Positions 9,648-16,743 of a stretch of 64,000 nt of DNA are shown in pieces. The stretch is from NCBI GenBank assembly GCA_002695005.1, contig NZNT01000010.1:1-64000 (forward strand), written 5' to 3'. This DNA comes from Maritimibacter sp. (GTDB lineage Bacteria > Pseudomonadota > Alphaproteobacteria > Rhodobacterales > Rhodobacteraceae). The first letter of the stretch is position 1; each line of letters starts with the position of its first letter. The position numbers and the translations under genes are program-made. Below the pieces are notes generated by a model, which searched no databases, was not told the origin of the DNA, and worked only from the letters and a program-made list of their open reading frames with translations.

Positions 9648-9761
9648 ATTGACCTCCCATGACTGTCCGCGCAGACGCTACGGGCATTTCGCGGAGCGTT
9701 CAATTGCGCTAAGCCGTTGGACATACAAATTCATGCCCGGCAACCCGGGGCGGAGATTCAT

Positions 9762-10175
9762 ATGCTCACACCGTTTCACCTGGCAATTCACGTTACTGAA
9801 CTGGATGACGTACGGGCCTTTTGCGGGGGCGTCCTGGGCTGCACGGAAGGGCGATCGACGCAAACCTGGGTCGATTTCGATTTCTTCGGTCACCAGTTGA
9901 GCCTGCATCTTGGCACCCCCTTTGCGGCGACGGACACCGGCCAGGTGGGCTAGCACATGGAGCCGATGCCGCATCTTGGCCTCGTGCTCGCGCTGGACGG
10001 CTGGCGGGCGCTGGCAGACCGGTTCCGGGCGGTGGATTGCAAGTGGATCATCCCGCCATCCGTGCGGTTCGAGGGCGAGCCGGGGGAGCAGTGAACGATG
10101 TTCTTTCGCGATCCGGCGGGCAACCCGATCGAGATCAAGGGATACGCGGACATGGCGGGCGTTTTCGCGACCTGA
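9762..10175 (+). pseudogene. VOC-family (glyoxalase/bleomycin-resistance fold) protein, two in-frame nonsense codons
   Basis: A single frame from ATG 9762 to TGA 10173-10175 (137 codons) reads as a complete VOC protein: MLTPFHLAIHVTELDDVRAF at the start, WVDFDFFGHQLSLHLG in the middle, then PMPHLGLVLALDGWRALADR, and MFFRDPAGNPIEIKGY at the end. The frame is broken by TAG at 9951-9953 (after GQVG) and TGA at 10092-10094 (between GEQ and TMFFRDP, where the family usually has tryptophan, TGG). There is no frameshift. The protein would be a small metalloenzyme-fold dimer of unknown substrate. The preserved frame and codon usage suggest recent inactivation; sequencing error is the alternative but would need two separate events. 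Confidence 0.85.
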
Positions 10176-10209
10176 GACGGGTCGCCGAATGAAGTGGTGA
10201 GGACAGAAC

Positions 10210-10974
10210 ATGGGCAAGAAAACGCGGGAGCGGGACGCGGGCACGATCCGGATTCACCGGATGGCGGGGCGCGAAATCGAGATCGAACCCGCACCTGTCA
10301 GGCGTGGCTGGATGGATGCGTCGCCCGACCGCTCGGCCTATCGCTGCCAGCCCCTCAATATCGCCAATTCGCACGGCTGGCAGGTGCTTTGCCCATCGGA
10401 GTTCCGGGTTCGCCTGACCGGCTCGGCCGGGGCGCTGGAGTTGGAGTTCGAATACGAAGACCCGCGCAATCCGCCCGCCGTGTCGCATTTCGGGCTGGGG
10501 GTCGTGACCTTCTTTATCCCGGCGCTGATCACGACGCCCGCGGGCGTGTCGCTTTACGTGACCGGCCCGGCCAACGCGCCGCGCCACGGGATCACGCCGC
10601 TGTCCGGGGTGGTAGAGACCGACTGGTTGCCATTCACCTTCACGATGAACTGGCGCATGACCACGACGAACCACTGGGTGACGTTCCGGAAAGGAGATCC
10701 CTTCACGATGTTCTTTCCGGTCCGGCTCGCCGATATCGAGCGGTACGAGGTCGAGATATCCGATCTGGACGACTCGCCGGAGCTCAAGGCCAACTTCGAG
10801 GCCTATTCCCGCGACCGGGCGGCCTTTCTCAAGGATTTCGAAGCGCGCGCGCCGGAAGATCAGTTGGGCCGCTGGCAGCGGACCTATATCAAGGGTGGGC
10901 TGGACGGCATTTCAAAGGGTGTGACCTATTCGGCGCTGAACTTGTCGCGCCCGAAACAGCCATCGGACGACTAG
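10210..10974 (+). CDS. DUF6065-like protein of unknown function
   Basis: The 254-residue soluble protein has no signal peptide or membrane segment. Segments such as AYRCQPLNIANSHGWQVLCP, SHFGLGVVTFFIPAL, VTGPANAPRHGITPLSGVVE and TDWLPFTFTMNW match my recollection of the DUF6065 family, whose members are rich in aromatic residues and often lie near small-molecule biosynthesis genes. No catalytic motif is recognised. It starts 34 nt after the VOC pseudogene on the same strand and is the last gene before a convergent gene. Function unknown. Confidence 0.6.
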   Translation: MGKKTRERDAGTIRIHRMAGREIEIEPAPVRRGWMDASPDRSAYRCQPLNIANSHGWQVLCPSEFRVRLTGSAGALELEFEYEDPRNPPAVSHFGLGVVTFFIPALITTPAGVSLYVTGPANAPRHGITPLSGVVETDWLPFTFTMNWRMTTTNHWVTFRKGDPFTMFFPVRLADIERYEVEISDLDDSPELKANFEAYSRDRAAFLKDFEARAPEDQLGRWQRTYIKGGLDGISKGVTYSALNLSRPKQPSDD

Positions 10975-11016
10975 ATTTGTTACCGTCCCGCGCGGCTGCC
11001 GAACGGGTGCGGGCGT

Positions 11017-11505
11017 TCAGCCTTCGCATTCCTGTGGCGGGCATTCCGGCTCGTAAGGCAGTTCCGGGTCCGGCGGCAGTGGGTCCGTCGGCGGCGTCGG
11101 ATCTGGCACTTCCAGCGGGGGCGGCGGCGGAAGCGGTGGTGGCGGCGGGGGTGAGGGCGGTTTGTTGTTGCCCCCCGATGTCGGTGCGGGACCGTTCACC
11201 CCCTTGAAATCGTTGGGGGAAAAGCTGGGTGGACGGCCATCGCCGCCATAGGCGCAGCACACCGCCTGATCATAGGCATTGCAGTCGCGCCGGGTGCCCC
11301 AGACCGAGATGTGCCACGTTGAATAGCGGGTTTCGAAAAAGGCGTTGCCGGGTTCGGTGGTGACCTGACGGTAGATGTTGAACGACTGGGTGCCGCATTG
11401 GAGCACCCGCCATTCCTCGACGGTTTGCTCGCCGAAGACGGGCGTCGCGGTTGTGAGCGCGGCCAGTGCGGCCGCTTTCACGACGGTATGCCGCCGGAAT
11501 GTCAT
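11017..11505 (-). CDS. Exported protein with proline-rich C-terminal tail, unknown function
   Basis: The 162-residue product has an N-terminal signal peptide (basic MTFRRHTVVK, then an Ala/Leu core, likely cleavage after VFG). The mature domain of about 80 residues contains several cysteines (QCGTQ, RRDCNAYDQAVCCAYGG), so disulfides are likely. The last 50 residues are mostly proline with runs of up to six prolines, then acidic residues and two more cysteines. No family is recognised. The polyproline runs would probably need EF-P for smooth translation and could span the periplasm or wall. Confidence 0.6.
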   Translation of the reverse strand: MTFRRHTVVKAAALAALTTATPVFGEQTVEEWRVLQCGTQSFNIYRQVTTEPGNAFFETRYSTWHISVWGTRRDCNAYDQAVCCAYGGDGRPPSFSPNDFKGVNGPAPTSGGNNKPPSPPPPPPLPPPPPLEVPDPTPPTDPLPPDPELPYEPECPPQECEG

Positions 11506-11628
11506 CGAAGCCCCCTTCGTCCGCGTTCGCCGCGGCGACCCGTCCCAAATAGGTCAGATGATCGATTGTGCGGTGCGGCCGTGCGCGCGATCAAGCGTTC
11601 TTGTGGAAACAGTGCATTTCCTTGGCCT

Positions 11629-12132
11629 TCACGGGAACGGCCCGAGAAACAATGCGTGGTCGCGGATGTCGGGGGGCCAGTCGGAGGTGGCCGCGCTGAA
11701 CCCGGGCTCGTCGCCGGCGTAGAGGGCGCGGGCGGCGTCCTCAAACCCCGCAAGGTCGCCGGCCATGTTGGACATGAAGCGGTAAGCGCGGTCGGTGGCT
11801 TCGGGGCCTTGCGCGGCTTCGGCGCGCCGGGCCTCTTCCACCAGACGGCGCAGGGCGGCGGAGGCGCCGCCCCGCTGGCGGGCGAGCCAGTCCCAGTGGC
11901 GGGGCAGGAGCGTGACCTCGCGCGCCTTCACGCCCAGTTTCGGGCGGCCGCGCTGCGGGGTCGGGGCGGCGCCGGTGAGGTTGAGGTCCGTCTCGCGCCC
12001 CGTCGTGTCGGAAAAGACGAGCAGGCCCTCGGGATGCGGGCCGAGGGGGGCGAGGTCGGCCTCGAGCTCGGCGCGTGTGCCGCGTGCGAGACGCGTGTGG
12101 CCCCGGAAGGCCGTGAGGATTTCGTCGTTCAT
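11629..12132 (-). CDS. DUF2239 family protein
   Basis: The 167-residue protein matches the DUF2239 family, as seen in the segments LLVFSDTTGRETDLNL, GRPKLGVKAREVTLLPRHWD and ALRRLVEEAR. The middle block KLGVKAREVTLLPRHWDWLARQ looks like a small DNA-binding or regulatory fold (ribbon-helix-helix-like spacing), but this is only an impression. Function is unknown. It is divergent from the GIY-YIG-like gene across a 61-nt gap that holds a repeated ACACCCGG element. Confidence 0.75.
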   Translation of the reverse strand: MNDEILTAFRGHTRLARGTRAELEADLAPLGPHPEGLLVFSDTTGRETDLNLTGAAPTPQRGRPKLGVKAREVTLLPRHWDWLARQRGGASAALRRLVEEARRAEAAQGPEATDRAYRFMSNMAGDLAGFEDAARALYAGDEPGFSAATSDWPPDIRDHALFLGPFP

Positions 12133-12138
12133 GTATTT

Positions 12139-12183
12139 ACACCCGGGTTAAATTCTGACACATCCAATAACACCCGGATAAAA
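12139..12183. promoter_or_regulatory. Direct-repeat element ACACCCGG in divergent promoter region
   Basis: The sequence ACACCCGG(G)TTAAA at 12139-12152 recurs as ACACCCGGATAAA from 12170, 31 nt apart, close to three helical turns. Both copies lie in the 61-nt gap between the divergent DUF2239 and GIY-YIG-like genes, so they could be an operator shared by both. The first copy is nearly self-complementary around CCCGGG. No regulator gene is adjacent. Confidence 0.4.
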
Positions 12184-12193
12184 AGGTGACAAG

Positions 12194-12529
12194 ATGTCGG
12201 TTTCAAAAGATGAGAGGCGTGCGGCCCGGCGGGCCTGGGTCGAGCGGGACGTTGAGTGGACGATCTGCGCGATCCGCATTGGCGGGCGGGTCTGGGTCAA
12301 GCGCGTCTCGGATGCGGGCGCGCTGGAGCGCAAGCTGGGGTTCATGCTGCGCACCGGTGCACGGTCTGGCCTTGCACCGGGGATGGCCGAGGCGGACGAT
12401 GGGAGCGGGACGGTGCGGGTCGAGGTGGTCGAGACGCTGGACCCCAAGCTGAGCGAGATGGCGCGCGAGACGCTGGCGAAAGAGCGGCTGGCGCATTGGG
12501 CCGGCGTCCTGGGTGCCGAGATGGCCTGA
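12194..12529 (+). CDS. Small GIY-YIG nuclease-like protein, degenerate active site
   Basis: The 111-residue protein follows the layout of short alphaproteobacterial GIY-YIG family proteins: a basic helix (KDERRAARRAWVERD), a first strand pair with the GxVWV signature (AIRIGGRVWVKR), a helix ending in GFMLRTGA, then VRVEVVETLD and the C-terminal KERLAHW. The hallmark GIY is replaced here by TIC, and the glycine usually after VWV is lysine, so nuclease activity is doubtful. It may be a structural relative kept for another role. Assignment is from memory of the family pattern. Confidence 0.55.
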   Translation: MSVSKDERRAARRAWVERDVEWTICAIRIGGRVWVKRVSDAGALERKLGFMLRTGARSGLAPGMAEADDGSGTVRVEVVETLDPKLSEMARETLAKERLAHWAGVLGAEMA

Positions 12530-12532
12530 GCC

Positions 12533-13546
12533 TCAGCGCATCCAGAAGCCTTCGCGTTTCAACTGGTTGCGGATGACCTTTTCGGCGCGCGGCAAGTCGG
12601 CCCGGTCGAACAGTTCGCGCGCCTTGTGGCCGCGACCCTGGTAGATCATGCGCAGCATCGGCTCGTGGTTCTTGAGCACTTTCTTGACCTTGTTGGGGGC
12701 CGCGGCGGCCTCCAGCGCGGCGATGGTCGCGTCGGCCTCGCGCGCATAGGCGAGCGGCAGGACGCGCCAGTGGCAGGTGACGTTCCCGTCAAGACCGGCG
12801 AGGTCCGGGCCGGGGCGGCCGCCACCGAGCCCGTGGATCACGAGGGGCAGGGCGATCTGGTCGAGCCAGGGAAAGATCTCCTGACAGACCAGCGCCTCGG
12901 GCCGGTCGTCGCGGATGGCGAGCGCGGTGTCGAGGTAGCGGCGGCCGAACTCTGCAGGGTCGGCGCCGAAGAACCAGCCCGCGTTGAAATAGAGGTAGCG
13001 GCCCCAGTATTCGTCCGGTTCGCTCAGGTCCATCGTGCTGTCGAATTCGAGTCCGAAGCGGTCGTAGAGCGATTTCCAGATCTCGGTGTAGCCCGGCCCG
13101 TAAAGCTCGATCGTGGGCCAAGTGCCTTCGCGCCGCATCGAGGCGGAGGGGCGGGTGAAGTCGAAGGGGACGCGCGAGAGGCGGTCGGTGACGATGGTGT
13201 CGCTGTCGAAAAAGACGAAGGGTTCGCCCGGGGGCAGGGTGGCGAGCCCCTCGATCTTGTTGCCGTTGGGGTAGTCCTGACCGAAATGGGCGCTGTCGAA
13301 GGGCACGATCTCGGCGTCGAGTTTTTCCAGCGCCTCGCGCTGGTCCTCGGAAAGCCGGGGGTCTTTCTTCCACAACGGGCCGGGCTGGGGTTCGGCGACG
13401 ATGACGCGGCCGGGGAAACCGGGGTCGTTCTGGCGCAGGGACGAGACGAAAAGCAGCGCCTCATATCCGACGCGACCGCCCTGGCCGATGACGAGGATGT
13501 TGAAGTCCTGCACCCGTCCGTTCGTCGTTGTCGCAGATGTCGCCAT
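12533..13546 (-). CDS. Glycosyltransferase-like protein (GT-A type with DxD-like motif)
   Basis: From ATG at 13546 the product is 337 residues, soluble and without a signal peptide. It opens with a strand-turn-strand (NILVIGQGGRVGYEALLF), has VIVAEPQ, and then FVFFDSDTIV, a DxD-like motif as in nucleotide-sugar-binding GT-A enzymes. A later YFNAGWFFG segment also fits that fold. The frame stays open upstream to 14212, but this extension overlaps two other genes and lacks sense. The donor and acceptor are unknown. It ends next to the GIY-YIG-like gene (convergent). Confidence 0.6.
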   Translation of the reverse strand: MATSATTTNGRVQDFNILVIGQGGRVGYEALLFVSSLRQNDPGFPGRVIVAEPQPGPLWKKDPRLSEDQREALEKLDAEIVPFDSAHFGQDYPNGNKIEGLATLPPGEPFVFFDSDTIVTDRLSRVPFDFTRPSASMRREGTWPTIELYGPGYTEIWKSLYDRFGLEFDSTMDLSEPDEYWGRYLYFNAGWFFGADPAEFGRRYLDTALAIRDDRPEALVCQEIFPWLDQIALPLVIHGLGGGRPGPDLAGLDGNVTCHWRVLPLAYAREADATIAALEAAAAPNKVKKVLKNHEPMLRMIYQGRGHKARELFDRADLPRAEKVIRNQLKREGFWMR

Positions 13547-13630
13547 GCCCGTCGCCCGCCTTTGCCCGCTCGCGGATTTTCTGTCACTATAGGGATACCG
13601 CGTGCGCTGCAAAAGCGCCGGGAGTCGAGG

Positions 13631-14062
13631 ATGATCGAGAAAATGAAAAGAGCGATGAACGCGCGGAGACTGGCGGCCTGTGTCGCCGTTGCGCTTGCGG
13701 CGGGGGGTGCGGCCCCGGTGGTGGCGCAGGATGCCAAGCAGATCCTGACGCTCACAAAGGCGAGCTGGGTCGCGGTGCGTGAATATGATGGCAACGACCT
13801 GCTCTATTTCACCAACCTTCTGGCGTGGCGTTGCGGGGTCGATCGTATCCGGTTTTCGGTGAACGGCGAGCGGCTGGCCCCGCTGGAACATGAGCCGTGT
13901 CACGAGGATGAGGCGGCGCCCAACGCGCTTTATGCCGAAGATATCCTGCCCTACCTGACCTATCCGCTTGGCTCGGTGCAGAGCGTGACGGTCGAGGTGT
14001 CGTTCCCGGACGGGAGCGAGGAGACGGGGGAGTATCAGCGCGGGGCCGTGCTCACGCGCTAG
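13631..14062 (+). CDS. Exported protein of unknown function
   Basis: From ATG 13631 the product is 143 residues. Residues 1-32 form a signal peptide (basic MKRAMNARR, then an alanine/valine core, with cleavage likely at VVAQ-DA). The mature domain has KASWVAVREYDGNDLLYF, two cysteines (AWRCGVDR and EPCHEDE) and a C-terminal strand-rich part. In-frame ATGs at 13643 and 13655 are alternative starts. It overlaps the 3' end of the convergent flavin reductase gene by 4 nt. I do not recognise the family. Confidence 0.6.
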   Translation: MIEKMKRAMNARRLAACVAVALAAGGAAPVVAQDAKQILTLTKASWVAVREYDGNDLLYFTNLLAWRCGVDRIRFSVNGERLAPLEHEPCHEDEAAPNALYAEDILPYLTYPLGSVQSVTVEVSFPDGSEETGEYQRGAVLTR

Positions 14063-14556
14063 TCCTGGTGCAGGAAATTGCCCCAGTTTCCCGCCATGAA
14101 GACGCGCGGCACGGCGTTTGTCGTCGTGACGCGGTCGACATGGCCGATGATGACCGTGTGATCGCCCGCGTCGATCCGGTCGCGGATGTGACATTCGAAC
14201 CGGGCCGGACAATTTTCGATCAGCGGCACGTCGCGGTCCGAGGTGATCCAGTCGAAATCGTCGAACGCCTCGCCGGTTTTGGTAAAGCCCAGGGCCACGT
14301 CATCCTGATCCTCGCCCATGATGTGCAGCGCGAAATTGTGGGCGCTGGCCATCGCGTCATGGCGGCGCGAGGCCTTGGCCGGGCACCACAGGATCAGCGG
14401 CGGGTCCATCGAGACGCTGGTGAAGCTGTTGACGGTGATCCCCAGCGGCCCTCGCGGGCTCATGCAGGTGACGACCGTCACGCCGGTCGCGAACAGACCC
14501 AGCGCGTCGCGCATCTGTTTTTGCGTGTCCGGGGCGGGGATGAAGCTGTCGGTCAT
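14059..14556 (-). CDS. Flavin reductase family protein
   Basis: The 165-residue protein belongs to the flavin reductase (FMN-binding split-barrel) family. FATGVTVVTCMSP and ITVNSFTSVSMDPPLILWCPA are the usual FMN-binding blocks, and FALHIMG and GDHTVIIGHV follow. Such proteins give reduced flavin to a partner monooxygenase or act as NAD(P)H:flavin oxidoreductases. No monooxygenase partner lies nearby, so the partner is unknown. Confidence 0.85.
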   Translation of the reverse strand: MTDSFIPAPDTQKQMRDALGLFATGVTVVTCMSPRGPLGITVNSFTSVSMDPPLILWCPAKASRRHDAMASAHNFALHIMGEDQDDVALGFTKTGEAFDDFDWITSDRDVPLIENCPARFECHIRDRIDAGDHTVIIGHVDRVTTTNAVPRVFMAGNWGNFLHQD

Positions 14557-14656
14557 GGGTCACTCGCGCGGGTTTCACCGGACCCTATACCCTGTCATGG
14601 GAGTGGAGACACCCGAAAACCGGCGCGGTTTCAAGGCCATGTGATCGGTGGGTGCG

Positions 14657-15718
14657 TCACTCCGCCGGGGCGAAACCCGAGATGAGGTGCCTCAGGCCAA
14701 GCGCCGCGCCCGCCATGATCGCGAGGAACGTGACCGGCGCGCCGTAGTAGAGCAGCGAGAAGGCCGAGAGGCCCTGTCCGATGGAGCAGCCGAAGGCCAC
14801 CACCGCGCCGAAGCCCATGAGGACCGCGCCGCCGATCTGACGTTTGAGTTCGCGCGGGTCTTCGCAGGCCTCCCACCGGAAATGCCCCTTGAGCGCGGAG
14901 CCGATGAATGCGCCGACAAGGACGCCCGCGACCGAGCCGACGCCGAAATTCAGCGACGTGCCCGATGCGGTCATGAGGTAGAGGATCGTATCGCCCAGCG
15001 GGGCGGAATAGGTGTGGCTTTCCACGGGGACCGGGGTGAAGCCGGTGTCGAGAACCCATTGCGTACCGCCCCAACCGATGACGATGGCGAGGCCCGCATT
15101 GAGTGCCCAGAACGCCTGTTTGCGTGCCTTTCGCATGTCGGGCGTGGTGAACATCGCAGCGACGATGACCACGCCGAGGGCCATGCCGAAGACCGGGGCG
15201 GACAGCCCCGTCATCCGCTCGACGAGGTGAGCGATGCCCGGCAGCGTTTCGCCCGGGTCGAGGGGGCGCATGGGGAAGGCCGCGACGCGCAGCTTGGCCA
15301 GCGGGCCGGAAATCGCGACATAGGCCGCGAGGCCCATGACGAGGACGATCACGAAGGAGCGCAGGTCGCCGCCGCCAAGCCGGGCGAGCGCGCCGAAGCC
15401 GCAGTTGCCCGCCATCGCCATGCCGTAGCCGAAGACCAGCCCGCCCGCGACCGAGGCCCAGGGCACCCAGCCGAATTGCAGGTAGCTTGCGTCCGGCGCG
15501 TTCAGGAGGCCCAGTTGCATGAGGCCGAAGCTCCCGGTCATCGCGGTCCCGATGGCGATGCCCCACATGCGCATCCGGACCGAAGAGCCAGCGTAGAGCA
15601 GATCCTCGATCGCGCCCAGCGTGCAGAATCGCCCAAGCCGCGCGGCCAGTCCCAGAAGAACGCCGCCGATCAGCCCCACAAGGGCCGCGGCGTTGGTATC
15701 GCCCAACACATCAAGCAT
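14657..15718 (-). CDS. soxT: YeeE/YedE family sulfur-compound permease (SoxT-type)
   Basis: The 353-residue integral membrane protein has about nine to ten hydrophobic helices. Conserved cysteine-glycine segments, GRFCTLGAIEDLL, MAMAGNCGFGALARLGGGDLRS and VAFGCSIGQGLSAFS, are typical of the YeeE/YedE (TsuA-like) family that carries thiosulfate or related sulfur compounds. In many sox loci the homologue beside soxR is called SoxT. It is downstream of soxR on the same strand, with its own GTTC-N8-GAAT box and a strong hairpin in the 122-nt gap. The substrate here is inferred from family and context. Confidence 0.85.
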   Translation of the reverse strand: MLDVLGDTNAAALVGLIGGVLLGLAARLGRFCTLGAIEDLLYAGSSVRMRMWGIAIGTAMTGSFGLMQLGLLNAPDASYLQFGWVPWASVAGGLVFGYGMAMAGNCGFGALARLGGGDLRSFVIVLVMGLAAYVAISGPLAKLRVAAFPMRPLDPGETLPGIAHLVERMTGLSAPVFGMALGVVIVAAMFTTPDMRKARKQAFWALNAGLAIVIGWGGTQWVLDTGFTPVPVESHTYSAPLGDTILYLMTASGTSLNFGVGSVAGVLVGAFIGSALKGHFRWEACEDPRELKRQIGGAVLMGFGAVVAFGCSIGQGLSAFSLLYYGAPVTFLAIMAGAALGLRHLISGFAPAE

Positions 15719-15745
15719 GGATCGCCTCCCGGAACCGCTCCTCCT

Positions 15746-15777
15746 CCCGTCGCCGGGGGCGGTTCCGCCCCGACGGG
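15746..15777 (-). other. Strong hairpin in the soxT 5' region
   Basis: CCCGTC (15746-15751) pairs with GACGGG (15772-15777), and inside it GGGGCGG pairs with CCGCCCC. There is no T-run on either side, so it is not a standard terminator. It lies between the SoxR-type box and the soxT start and could shape the soxT leader mRNA. Confidence 0.5.
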
Positions 15778-15792
15778 TTCATTCAATCGAAT
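15777..15792. promoter_or_regulatory. SoxR/SqrR-type box upstream of soxT (GTTC-N8-GAAT)
   Basis: GTTC at 15777-15780 and GAAT at 15789-15792 flank 8 nt, differing by one base from the ATTC-N8-GAAT seen before soxX, soxB and the persulfide dioxygenase gene. A shorter overlapping palindrome, ATTCAATCGAAT, lies at 15781-15792. The box is about 60 nt upstream of the soxT start. Confidence 0.6.
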
Positions 15793-15840
15793 GTTTGCGG
15801 GTGAGTGCAAGCGTTTCGTTCGCTGCGGTGCAGGAACGGG

Positions 15841-16200
15841 TTACTCGGCAGCCTTGGACGCACCGTCACCGGTCGAGCAGAACATGTCGTAGATCACTTC
15901 GAGCACGCGGCGCGGGCGGTCGTCGGCGAGGGAATAGTAGATCGCCTTGCCTTCGCGCCGGGGCGTCACGAGGCCCTCGAGCCGCAGGCGGGCGAGTTGC
16001 TGGCTCACCGCGGCCTGGCGGGCCGACAGAAGCTCCTCCAGCTCGGTCACGGATTTCTCGCCGGTCACGAGGTGACACAGGATCATCAGCCGACCCTCGT
16101 GGCTGATCGCCTTGAGAAAGGCCGAGGCGTCGCAGGCGGACGCCACCATCATGTCCATATCTTCTTCGGACATGTTTTCACTGATTACGGGAACGGCCAT
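15841..16200 (-). CDS. soxR: ArsR-family sulfur-responsive repressor SoxR (SqrR/BigR type)
   Basis: With the start at 16200 the protein is 119 residues. It is a winged-helix ArsR-type regulator with the recognition helix in SARQAAVSQQLARLRLEGLV and the wing in RREGKAIYYSL. Cys42 (LMILCHL) and Cys108 (YDMFCST) match the two cysteines that form the sensing polysulfide bridge in R. capsulatus SqrR; Cys23 is a third. Metal-binding ArsR motifs are absent. The start was chosen because AGGA lies 7 nt upstream; an ATG at 16242 would add 14 residues but lies within a palindrome. In this family the apoprotein represses sox genes and is released by persulfide or thiosulfate oxidation products. Confidence 0.9.
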   Translation of the reverse strand: MAVPVISENMSEEDMDMMVASACDASAFLKAISHEGRLMILCHLVTGEKSVTELEELLSARQAAVSQQLARLRLEGLVTPRREGKAIYYSLADDRPRRVLEVIYDMFCSTGDGASKAAE

Positions 16201-16234
16201 GCCATGATCCTGTCTGGTGCTATCTTGCGAAGGT

Positions 16235-16250
16235 AACGTCATACGACGTT
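16235..16250. promoter_or_regulatory. Perfect palindrome between soxS and soxR
   Basis: AACGTC-ATAC-GACGTT is a perfect 6+4+6 inverted repeat 35 nt upstream of the chosen soxR start. AACGT also occurs in the soxS-soxV and soxX upstream regions. It could be an autoregulatory site or a mRNA hairpin; it does not match ATTC-N8-GAAT. Confidence 0.4.
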
Positions 16251-16281
16251 TCCATGCAAATATTTACATTCATGGTCCGCT

Positions 16282-16656
16282 TCAACCGTCGAGCGGTGTT
16301 GCAGGTTCGAAACCGATCTGGGCGGTCAGCATCATGCCCAGCAGGCCCCAGAAGAAATCCTCGCCCGGGTAGCCCTCGATCCGGGCCAGTTCGGCGCCGT
16401 CTTCGACCAGCACGAAGGTGGGGGTGAAGTTCACCGGGCGGGCGAAGTCATAGGCCGTGTCGCCCGCCTGCACGTCCCTGAGCTGCACGCGCACCAGCGG
16501 GGCCGCGCGGCCTTCGTCCGTCTTGGGATATTCCTCCGACACCTCGGTGTCCCACTGGCGGCAATAGGCGCAGCCCGGCTGCTCGACCATCACGAGGTCG
16601 GCGGCGAGGGCGGGGAGCGCGGCGAGCGCGAGGGCGAGGGTGGCGAGGAAACGCAT
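16282..16656 (-). CDS. soxS: Periplasmic thioredoxin-like protein SoxS
   Basis: The 124-residue protein has a signal peptide (MRFLATLALALAALPALA) and a thioredoxin-type CxxC in QPGCAYCRQW (about residues 29-33), followed by the cis-proline segment VNFTPTFVLV. SoxS of Paracoccus pantotrophus is a periplasmic thiol reductase that keeps the Sox carrier SoxY active. It lies upstream of soxR on the same strand and is divergent from soxV across an 87-nt gap, exactly as in Paracoccus. Its start codon overlaps a weak SoxR-type half-site. Confidence 0.9.
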   Translation of the reverse strand: MRFLATLALALAALPALAADLVMVEQPGCAYCRQWDTEVSEEYPKTDEGRAAPLVRVQLRDVQAGDTAYDFARPVNFTPTFVLVEDGAELARIEGYPGEDFFWGLLGMMLTAQIGFEPATPLDG

Positions 16657-16703
16657 TCAAAAATTCCGATTGACCAAACGTCTTCAAGAAACGTAATTCG
16701 TTT
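16655..16703. promoter_or_regulatory. soxS-soxV divergent operator region
   Basis: Weak SoxR-type boxes are seen: ATTC-N8-CGAT from 16655 and CTTC-N8-TAAT at 16682-16697. The latter overlaps the inverted repeat AAACG-TAATT-CGTTT at 16689-16703. A possible soxV -35 (TTGACC, 16670-16675) would put the -10 inside this palindrome. AAACGTAAT is shared with the second soxX box. Binding of SoxR to the soxS-soxV gap is known in related bacteria, so this is the expected place. Confidence 0.5.
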
Positions 16704-16743
16704 ATGTGATCGCTGCAAGTCGGGCGGTCGCGCGGGAGGGTCA

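Noticed and set aside
9648-9761. SAM-II or other methionine riboswitch upstream of metY
   Set aside because: I could not find the conserved pseudoknot core in the 114 nt.
10092-10094. TGA in the VOC gene as a selenocysteine codon
   Set aside because: The family has tryptophan at this place, no SECIS-like stem was seen just downstream, and a TAG lies earlier in the same frame.
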